From contig NC_088320.1 of assembly GCF_910592395.1 (NCBI RefSeq), forward strand, positions 1,488,001 to 1,552,000: DNA of 64,000 nt, given 5' to 3'. Positions 51,963 through 64,000 of the stretch are shown one piece after another. Each line of letters begins with the position of its first letter. Position 1 is the stretch's first letter. The notes below the pieces were generated by a model that had not been told where the DNA came from, searched no databases, and saw only the letters and a program-made list of their open reading frames with translations. The position numbers and the translations under genes were made by a program. The DNA is from Lineus longissimus (Eukaryota; Nemertea; Pilidiophora; Heteronemertea; Lineidae).

Positions 51963-52276
51963 TGGAAGCAGTAGGACACTTGTCTGACGAGGCAAAGTTC
52001 ACATCCAGAAATTGATGGTCAATTTGTGTTAAGAGACAGCAATATCCTGTAAACAAAGCTATGTCAAAGACAACTTCCTTCAAAAAGTGAACACTACCAC
52101 ACTACCACAACTCTGTTAACTTAATACCCCTTGTTGGACATTGTTCACTAACCCCTCAGCAATACGCCTGTTGCAATGGCGGTTCCCCCTTTTCTTGGGT
52201 AGTGGTGTTCTTTTTGTTGTCTAAAAGAAGAATGATGTGACTGGTCAGATATCATAAATAACTCTGTTATGTTATT

Positions 52277-52282
52277 AATAAA
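52277..52282 (+). terminator. Polyadenylation signal AATAAA, YEATS2
   Basis: Canonical hexamer in TTAATAAATG context, about 315 bases past the YEATS2 stop. Confidence 0.55.
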
Positions 52283-53530
52283 TGTAATAGATTGATGTGT
52301 TCATTATTATGAGTTTAAATGTTCATCTTCATCAGCTACCTCTTCCTCATTCATCATGTCAAATCAATTGTGTTAATGTTTACGTACATTCGAAAACGTT
52401 ATTTCATTGGACACTCAACAGTTTTAGATACCAGGGCTTGGTTGTTCAAAAGCACAAAATTCATGTTATCCCCATCAACAAGACTAGTATAGATCACACC
52501 ATACTTGCCATCAGTAACGTAAAGTGTGTTTAAACTTGAAAGAAATCAAAATATGCTGACTTCCCTGCTCTTCTCGCTTAATCAAATGGGACAGTATCTT
52601 TTTCCATTGGAAGAAAACTAAATCAGCCAGTTGGTCATCAGAATGAAAAAGGTCCTTGGTAACTTGCTTTATCTCAATGATCTGGCTTCAACTTAATTAT
52701 GTCCCCTTATTTCATCTTTGCCATATTTTCTGGTTGTATAGTTATCTATAAATGACTGTTTTGTATTGATATTTTATTGTACTGTATTGTACAAGGACTG
52801 CCACTTTCAATGAAATGAAATATAAAAATTCATTATATTTTTACCTCAGTCTTATGTTGCCATTCATTCTACTCTGAAGTGCCTCTAAGGTTTATCATCG
52901 ACCATGGATTAGGACCCAGCCTGCCCATTTTCCTCTGAACAGATCCTTTGTATCCTGCAAGACATTTGTCCTCCAGAACAAACTGGTTTTCGCTAATGCC
53001 CACCCTACTGTCCCCAAAGAACTTCAGACTGACTCCAATGCTGTCAAAGCTGATCCTGGGTCAGTCGTCATAACACCTGCCTTTAAACCAGCCAAGTAGA
53101 TATGACACATCATGCTTTTCAGCCTTGCTGCTTGTTCCATTCATTATCAAAATAAATGACATGGCCCCATATTATTCTTGCCTTCGGCCGGAAGTGAAGA
53201 CTGGTTGTGACAATGTCTTCTTTGATGATAACCTCGGCAGCGCAGGGACCCTCCCTCCCTCGGCTAATCCTACCTATTAGAATTGGGCCTACCAACCCAC
53301 CTTCATGTGTATTGAGTTAGGAATAGGAGGGAGCATTAGCCTACTCCAAATTGGCAATGCCGTTTGCAGATTCATTGTTCTCCAAACTTGTCATCAAGAC
53401 AATGACCACTAGATTTCCTAGAAACACTCAGCTTGGAATTCCCTCCAAATGACGTCATTTCTAGGATCTGATAATTGACCAATCAGCGCAGGGATATCGG
53501 TCATCCTAAGCAGCGCCCACCGGCGCCCAC

Positions 53531-53900
53531 CCACCAGTGTCCACCAGGTTTAAAGTCAGGTATTAACTCATCAGAATAAAATTTAGAAGACATAAACGAA
53601 ATAAATACACCATAAAACCAATTTCATGAAAATTTCATGACATTTGGTTGTAAGATAAGGTAGATGTTGTCTGAAATCACAAGGCTCCTGTAGTATTGGG
53701 AAGCCCGATCATTTCCTCCAAGTCAAATTCAACATGGCCGCCGACTGGGTGGTGGACGCTGGTACATTTTGCTAATCTAGCACACAAATGTCATGAAACG
53801 ATCAGGAAATGTGGAAAATGTCCTGCCTCTTTCGTTTATAACCATTCGATTTTATTTTGATGACTTTAAATATGCTTTTAAACCTGGTGGACGCTGGTGG
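53531..53900. mobile_element. Putative MITE with 24-bp terminal inverted repeats
   Basis: Left end 53531-53554 (CCACCAGTGTCCACC then AGGTTTAAA) and right end 53877-53900 are inverted repeats matching at 23 of 24 positions. The GGTGGACGCT word continues in 10-bp tandem copies past the right end (to about 53912) and recurs inside near 53750. There is no coding capacity and target duplications were not identified. Confidence 0.5.
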
Positions 53901-54248
53901 ACGCTGGTGGACACTGTTTAGTATGACCACCGGAGTCGTCCCTGGCATCGAGGTCTGATTGCTCTGAAGTCCGCGTTATCGATATGCTCTCTATTTTACG
54001 CCAAAGTTCGCTTTCTGCCGTAAGTGTAATCTTTGAATTTGTACCAGATAACTTGTTCATACAGTATAGACCATGCTCAACTCAAAGACTATAAATCTTG
54101 GTGTAGGTTTGTTTGACAAATCGATGCAGATTGTCTGGAAAGTTTTGTTCCGCATTCGGCCTTGACCGGTTAATCCATACACAAAAGGGGTTCCCCCTGT
54201 ACATAATGCACGTGGGGGCATGCATCGTACATTCTGTTCAATCATGCG

Positions 54249-54255
54249 TATAAAA
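54249..54255 (+). promoter_or_regulatory. TATA box, SHMT
   Basis: TATAAAA in a CGTATAAAACCCC context, about 320 bases upstream of the chosen SHMT start codon. Position and sequence fit a core promoter; no transcript evidence is available. Short upstream ATGs lie between it and the start. Confidence 0.35.
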
Positions 54256-54571
54256 CCCCTTTTTCCATTCGTATTCATGCGATGCCCATACTCAGGCCAT
54301 AGGCCTATATATCAAGCTGGGCCCCGCCCATAGGCCAAAGCTATATATACTATAGTACATTACAGTATACACTGACATTACTTACTAACTAGGCCTGGTC
54401 AATAATCGTAGACGACGTAGGCCTAATCCTGTGTAGTGTACACATTTTCCTCGATTGAGCCTGCAGTCCCGCTTTCATCTTCATATATTTGATAAACCAG
54501 GTAAAACCATGTTTAAGAAGACATGATTAATGAATGATGTGCAAAGACAAATACTGATAGAGAAATAAGTG

Positions 54572-57500
54572 ATGATTGGCAAACCTTTCAACTCAACCCT
54601 CTTTCAGACTGTGCGGCAAACAGCTGCCATTTTGGGTGGTGTGCGTTCAAAATGGACGGGCAAAGAATCGCTGGAGGAGAGCGACCCAGAAGTCCTGGCG
54701 ATGATGAAGCGAGAAAAAGACAGGCAGATGAGAGGGCTTGAACTCATCGCTTCTGAGGTAAATATTGATTCAAGATTTGAAGCGAGGAATTGAAAAACAA
54801 CAGATGGGGTAGGAGCAAACTAAATCCGTAAATGTTTTCAATTAGGACCTCTGTCTTTCTCATACTGTAAAAGATTTCACCTTCTCAGTCAATCAATCAA
54901 TATTGGCATTTGTAAAGCGTCCTTATTACTCAGCAGGTGGGTATTCTAGAGCGTTTATCTTCAACCAATAAATCTGTGCTGATATATTTCAGAACTTCAC
55001 CAGCAAAGCTGTCCATGAAGCTTTGGCTTCCTGCTTCACAAACAAGTACTCTGAGGGCTACCCTGGAGCTCGGTAGGTTTACACAGACTGAATAAAGGAT
55101 GGAATCATCATGGAGCCTGTCTCTTTGAAATGTATAACATTATAGATGAAGTGACCCATCTCGAAACACAATGGGTAGTTCACATGCCCTTTGTGCTGTG
55201 TGAAGCATGCCAATGCATACAAACAGCCTTCGTGTCGTTTTCATCCCTTGATTGCGAGAGAAACTGAAAATAATAAGAGTTTAAGTTACTCCATTCTACA
55301 GATCTTCTGGCACTAACTGATGACTCTCTCTTAATTCAAGAAGAGCTATGAGGTCATGTTATAATCTGCAAACCAACAAGATGCTTCACGAGAGAACATT
55401 GATATGGTCTATGGTCATTGGATGTTTTCATTGTTTGCAGGTACTATGGTGGCGTCGAGCATGTGGATGAAATCGAAAACCTCTGCCGAGACAGGGCATT
55501 GCAGCTGTACAAAATTGACCCAAGCAAGTGGGGCGTGAACGTCCAGCCTTACTCGGGCAGTCCTGCTAACTTTGCTGTATACACTGGAGTGCTGCAGCCT
55601 CACGATCGAGTAATGGGTCTGGATCTACCAGATGGTGGACAGTAAGTTTTATCTTCTGGCCTCAATATGGGAAGATGTTGTATTGAGTACAAATGATACA
55701 TTTGCTCAATTGATTCACCTCTGGTTTGTCCTTTGGTTGGAACTAAGGTTGCATCCAGACTAATATCTTATTCCTTTCTAACTGATATACCGGTGTGAGT
55801 TCCTGCTTTGAGGAATTAGTTATCATTCGTACCTGGCAATAACATTCGAGCTTTCACCTTTATAATTTCAGTTTAACTCATGGTTTCATGACGGACAAGA
55901 AGAGAATCTCAGCGACATCCATCTACTTCGAGTCAATGCCGTACAGACTGGATCCCTCCACTGGTCTCATCGATTATGATAAGCTACATGAGCATGCTCG
56001 TCTATTCCGCCCCAAAATGATCATCGCTGGATACAGCGCTTATTCTCGGTTGTTGGATTATGGACGTTTTAGGGAGGTGAGTCCATCTATTGTATTCATT
56101 CTCACCAAAAGTTAACTCAAACCTGTTTCTCAAAACTGTTGACATGTGGCTATAGGCGAGTTCTGAAAGCAGCATGAAAAAAATGGATTCGAAAAGCATT
56201 TCAAAGCACAAAGTTGGCAATGTGACAGCAATTAACTTAAATTAAAGCATGCAAGTAATGGAAGTTTTACTAATATTGACACCTAAGTGTAAGTGAACTT
56301 TGATAATTGTTTCCTTCAGATTTGTGACGATGTCGGTGCTATCCTCCTTGCCGATATGGCACATATCTCTGGTCTCTGTGCCGCCCATATTGTACCAAGT
56401 CCATTTGAACACTGTGATATTGTTACAAGCACCACCCATAAGACACTCCGAGGACCAAGGTATAGTACTTGATAGCCCAATCGTAGAACTATTATGATTT
56501 TGGGAAATTGGGTCAGTTGGTTATGATGACTATGCTTCGAACTGACCACCCTAGCCACTTCTTGTGAGAAAATCTTTGTGGTAGTAGATTTTAAAGTGTG
56601 TTGATAAACTGTTCTGTTGCTGATATCAGAATTTGAACCAGAAACCTTCGAAGCTTCTGGTAGTACTGCCCAAGATTCTAAACGTGTTCTTTATTTCTAG
56701 ATCTGGTCTAATCTTCTACCGCCGTGGTGTGAAAGGCGTTAACAAGGCTGGGAAAGAGATCAAATACGACTTCGAGAAGAGGATAGATGGCGCCCTCTTC
56801 CCTGGCCTGCAGGGCGGGCCTCATCAGCACCAGATTGCAGCACTAGCTGTTGCCTTTAAACAGGTGAGTAGTCTTGACTTAACTGCTGCTGTGGTCAATC
56901 TCCTCAGCTTCTTTGTGGGGCCTTGTCATTCTTGGTTTCATCATTTACCCCAATTGCATAATGCCCACACCTAAAAAGATATTCTGTTCTGTAGGCTATG
57001 AGTCCTGAGTTTGTCGAATACCAGAAGCAGACAGTCCGTAACACTCAACAGTTGGCAAAATCTCTCATGGAGCGAGGATTCAAGATCATCTCTGATGGAA
57101 CAGACAACCATCTCATCCTTGTTGACCTTCGCCCCAAGGGCATGGATGGATCTCGCGTGGAGAGGATTTGCGAGTTGTGCTCAATTACTGTCAACAAGAA
57201 TACTTGCCCTGGAGATAAGAATGCCTTTAACCCCAGTGGATTACGATTAGGTGAGGAATTGTATCTGATTTGTGTAATGTACATTCTTCTATTCACATCC
57301 CTGCTTTGCGTGCTTTGCTAATGTTACATAGAGTTGTGGTGTCTACAAAGAACTCATAAAAATGGCAGCAGGCCTGAGTCATCGTCATAGACATAAGAAA
57401 ATGTTATGTAAGCATGCCATCCAGCTCAGAGAGCCTGAAATTATGTAAACTGAACTTGGTTTGTCTTATTTTCAGGAGCACCAGCATTGACGACTCGTGG

Positions 57501-57876
57501 TTTTGTTGAGAATGACTTCGTCAAAGTCGCTTCCTTTATTGATGCAGCTGTAGACATCGGAAACAGTGTTGCACAGAAAACTAGTAAGTTGATTGGACAT
57601 CATTGATTATAGAATACGGCTGCTTGAGATTAAGCGGTAAAAGTAAGCTAATTTGACCTGGATGTTTGCTCATGTTGACCACTTTGATTTCCTTTTCCTC
57701 ATATTGGTTGTGATCGATATCAAGAAATCTTTGTGATTCTGTTTACAGAAACGCTGAAGGAGTTCAAGGCAAACCTTTTGGAGGATCCCGAAACGATGGC
57801 GAAAATCAAAGCCCTCCGAGAGGAAGTGGAGACGTTTGCTCGTTCATTCCACATGCCTGGACACGAAGACCGTTAG
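54572..57876 (+). CDS. SHMT: Serine hydroxymethyltransferase
   Basis: Nine phase-matched exons: 54572-54757, 54993-55072, 55441-55641, 55872-56076, 56320-56459, 56701-56863, 56995-57250, 57476-57583, 57749-57876; about 488 residues, close to family length. This PLP enzyme converts serine and tetrahydrofolate to glycine and methylene-tetrahydrofolate. Visible landmarks: [72 protein letters not shown] with the PLP lysine, [37 protein letters not shown] and [14 protein letters not shown]. The start is uncertain: ATG 54572 keeps an open frame, but CTTTCAG just before ACTGTGCGG (54607) could be an acceptor for an upstream exon. The basic, hydroxyl-rich N-terminus could be a mitochondrial presequence; cytosolic or mitochondrial form is not decided. 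Confidence 0.95.
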
Positions 57877-60403
57877 ATGTCTGAAGACTGAAGTGCTTAA
57901 CACCAACATATATATAGAGCTTCTTTCCAGAATATGCTCTACCATAACTTTGGCGATTTGATCAGGAGAATGTACTTCATTGGCGTATTGGCGCTTGGTT
58001 TCAATTTGCATGTAGTAACTCTCTTATAAACCCAGAAAGGTATATTGAAAGGCAGGCCTCTCAAAAAGCATTTCAAAACTCTTCCTGTCCGAGGTGCTTT
58101 CAAATGAATAATGTTCAGTTACGAGCAAGCTGCATGCGGAAGAACTCTTACATGTATATCCCCTCCTAGTTGTACTTCAATAATCTCTTTCGAGTCTCTG
58201 TAAAGGTTCAACTCTCAGCTTCAACTCTCCTGTGTGGGTCTACATCGCTGAGAGAGATGAGAAATTTACACAAGGATTTTAAAAATCATCTGATACCTCA
58301 TTGCAGTCATACTTCACAGTATTCATTGTCTCGGTTTACTTTTGCATAATCAAGTGATGTGCAATGAAGAATTGCATTTTGATTGCATAAATATAGTCTG
58401 ACATGTTTGGAGTGTTTGTTTTTATTCAACTTAACACAGAATTCCTGGGAAACTATAACAAGCCTTTATTGGTAATCCCTTGTGTAATGTGCTTTCAAAG
58501 TGCTTGTGGGTTATAAAGTCTTTTTTGGTGTACAGAGGTGTGCATGTACACATAACTGCTGATATTCCTCTATAAAAGTGCAGTGCTTGACAGGGTGTAA
58601 TGGAGGAATATAGTATTGCACCGGGAGACATTATACGTGTATTCACCATAATCATTTTTAAATACTGTTGCAAAGATTAATTCAAGGGATGAAATATGAA
58701 TTTTGTTTTTTACCTGATCAGGTATCTAATCATGATAAATCCTGTTGTGCATCAAGTGAGTTTTTGGGTTAAACTTTGAAATTAGAGAAATCTGTTATCT
58801 TTTTTTTGCTCAATTTCAGCATTTTTTGCTGTGCTAAACTAGTTAATTAACAGCTGATGTTGGAGACGCCTCGGTCCAAATCCTGTTTTGAAAACGTACT
58901 TATACATGTATGTAAGTGAGTTTTCAGAACAGAGGTTCGATTTGATCATGTAGAAAACTCGGTGAGTTTAGGTGGAAAATACTCTACATGAGCTGCACAT
59001 TTCTAGGGCCAAGTTCTTGTATGTACATTCTCACGACATGCTTATTCAGCCTTCCAACAAGGCACAGTGGACATCAGCAGAAAGAGTTTTTCGAATCTTA
59101 GCTCCTCTCATTAGGTATTGGTAATGTAGAAATTTACACATCAGAATAATGACATGTATATAAGATTGGTGATTACTGTGTGAACTTTTCACAAACTTGG
59201 TTTACAATGTAGGTCTGTGTGTTCTACAATATATGGTGAAAAGTCCATATTGTCTGAATCCAAATTTTCGGAGGCAACTCCTTTTACATGTATGTGCTGA
59301 CAAAAAATCAACCTTTTCTCATTTATTGTACACCATGCATTATAGTGTTGATAGTATTTCTGAGTGTACATGTATGTTGATACTGGTATGTACAATACAG
59401 AGATACATTTGAATTCTAATCTTTGTTTCATTTTTTATATGTCAATGGCTAATCGTCCAACAGCCTGCACAGGAATGATAGTCTAGAGGACAATGTGTAT
59501 CCTATTGATCCCAAGGACAAAGGCATGACGCATGTACATGTGTCTTCATGTGGTTGTGTCTTCAGCAGTCGATTGTCCAACACTTGGCACACGAATGATA
59601 TAGGACAATATGACATTGGGATCTAGAGGACGACACATAATGGTTGTGACTACATGTTCATCAACACAACAGATCATTTAACACGTAGCACAAGAATCAC
59701 ATTGAACAAAGTGACATCCTACAAATGTACATACAGATGCCATGGACAACATCAGACCAAGTGTGATTGTGACCCCATGTATAATCAGGAAGTGGAGAGT
59801 TTAAATGGAAGACTGGTGCAGCACTCCAAGACTCATGATCAACCCAAATCTCAAATAAAGGAATAACAGTTGGATGTAAAACATAAGCAAAGTTTAATAT
59901 CATTTTCATTTTTGAGACAGAAACCAATACAAAAGCTTTTATACAATGTACATGTACAAGACAACAAGCACAGAATACAATGCGAGTTTGTGAACCGTTA
60001 AGAGTTAACAGTATAAAATTCCTTCAAAATTTAATAAATTACAATACCAAGTGCCAAATGAAACTTCAAGTGGGCCCACCACGTTGTAATAAAATGCCTT
60101 CAAAAGAATTGATTGCTCTACAATCATCCATTTGTGCTTCCACACAGATATTTGTGAGATAAAACAGGGCAGTACCTTGACTAACATTAAGAATAACTCG
60201 AGAAAAAACTTTAATTCTTAGAATTACTGAGGAACTGAATGTTACTTGTACATGTAGGTAGAATTTCCCAATGCTAAATGCTTGAGATCAACATGATTAC
60301 ACAGTACTCGCCATCAGTCAATCCTTTCAGTTCCATAATTTCACAAGCCACGATAATACTGGCAAGTCGATTGTGGTCAGTCACCAGCATACATGTATTC
60401 ATT

Positions 60404-60409
60404 TTTATT
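60404..60409 (-). terminator. Candidate polyadenylation signal (AATAAA on minus strand), CDK2
   Basis: TTTATT on the plus strand about 340 bases past the CDK2 stop. If used, the foldback at 60481-60701 is inside the CDK2 3' UTR. I saw no other canonical signal between the stop codon and the foldback. Confidence 0.4.
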
Positions 60410-60480
60410 ACCACCATGGAAATTTCCTATTGCCGAGTCGCAAGCACATAGTAAAGAACACATTGTTCATAAGAATAAAT

Positions 60481-60701
60481 GTGACCCGCTCTACCAAAAC
60501 TAGGCGCTTGTCGCATCTGAACTTGACAGGTTGATACGGACTTGTTGTTCATTTCCCTATTGTAGACCTTTTGTGAAATGTGACCAAATCAGATTGTAAT
60601 AGATTTCACAAAAGGTCTACAATAGGGAAATGAACAACAAGTCCGTATCAACCTGTCGAGTTCAGATGCGACAAGCGCCTAGTTTTGGTAGAGCGAGTCA
60701 C
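60481..60701. repeat. 99-bp near-perfect inverted repeat (foldback element)
   Basis: Arms 60481-60579 and 60603-60701 pair at 97 of 99 positions over a 23-base loop; two further flanking bases on each side also pair. Outer ends are GTGACCCGCTC and GAGCGAGTCAC. A single diverged arm of the same family lies at 63244-63351. It is a recent foldback or MITE-type insertion, 43 bases beyond the CDK2 stop codon. Confidence 0.95.
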
Positions 60702-60744
60702 ATATGTAGATGTAGCAAAGATGGAAGCCAAGCTGTGATAGTCC

Positions 60745-64000
<3,256 letters not shown>

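Larger units (their letters stand above)
51963..54571. other. YEATS2 3' UTR and region upstream of SHMT
   Basis: It contains the YEATS2 AATAAA (52277-52282), a roughly 370-bp unit with 24-bp inverted ends (53531-53900) and a TATA box at 54249. No coding exon is supported, although a short 5' exon of SHMT could be hidden near 54480-54500, where a GTAAAA donor-like site occurs. Confidence 0.5.
57877..60744. other. Convergent 3' region between SHMT and CDK2
   Basis: No coding exon is supported. It holds about three diverged copies of a roughly 100-120 bp unit (near 59448, 59568 and 59672), AATAAA near 59854 for SHMT-side transcripts, TTTATT at 60404-60409 as a candidate CDK2 polyadenylation signal, and the 99-bp foldback at 60481-60701. 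Confidence 0.5.

Noticed and set aside
15589-57876. Functional cluster of a vitamin B6 transporter and the PLP enzyme SHMT
   Set aside because: They are more than 25 kb apart with unrelated transglutaminase and YEATS2 genes between, and animal genomes rarely cluster pathways; treated as coincidence.

Overview
The window is eukaryotic nuclear DNA from an invertebrate animal. Coding is split into short exons with GT-AG introns, AATAAA signals follow most genes, tRNA-derived SINE-like units and MITE-like repeats sit between and inside genes, and the proteins resemble animal families. Recurrent acatgtacatgta-type words and the gene content fit a marine, perhaps lophotrochozoan, genome; the species cannot be fixed from this sequence. 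All exon models below were built by hand from splice sites, reading phase and family conservation, so single boundaries may be off by a base or two.

Layout. (1) 3247-13054 (+): a LIV-1 type zinc transporter of the ZIP4/ZIP12 kind, 13 exons, with a 130-bp tandem duplication across one exon. (2) 15589-19365 (-) and 23862-28580 (+): two head-to-head paralogues of the lysosomal MFS transporter SLC49A4 (DIRC2), both keeping an N-terminal acidic dileucine motif. A pogo/Tigger-type transposase gene (21171-22586, +) lies between them. (3) 30836-42234 (+): 25 exons forming one open phase-compatible chain that encodes two complete transglutaminases in tandem, about 1,430 residues, each with an intact Cys-His-Asp triad. 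(4) 45184-51962 (+): YEATS2, the YEATS subunit of the ATAC acetyltransferase complex. (5) 54572-57876 (+): serine hydroxymethyltransferase. (6) 60745-63553 (-): CDK2, 299 residues, with an E2F-like site and CCAAT box upstream and a 99-bp near-perfect foldback just behind its stop codon.

The genes do not form a pathway; this looks like an ordinary stretch of animal chromosome with two local duplications (the transporter pair and the transglutaminase units). The most unusual items are the apparent double transglutaminase, the long hairpin in the probable CDK2 3' UTR, the tandem exon duplication in the zinc transporter, and several small mobile-element families visible in more than one copy inside this one window.
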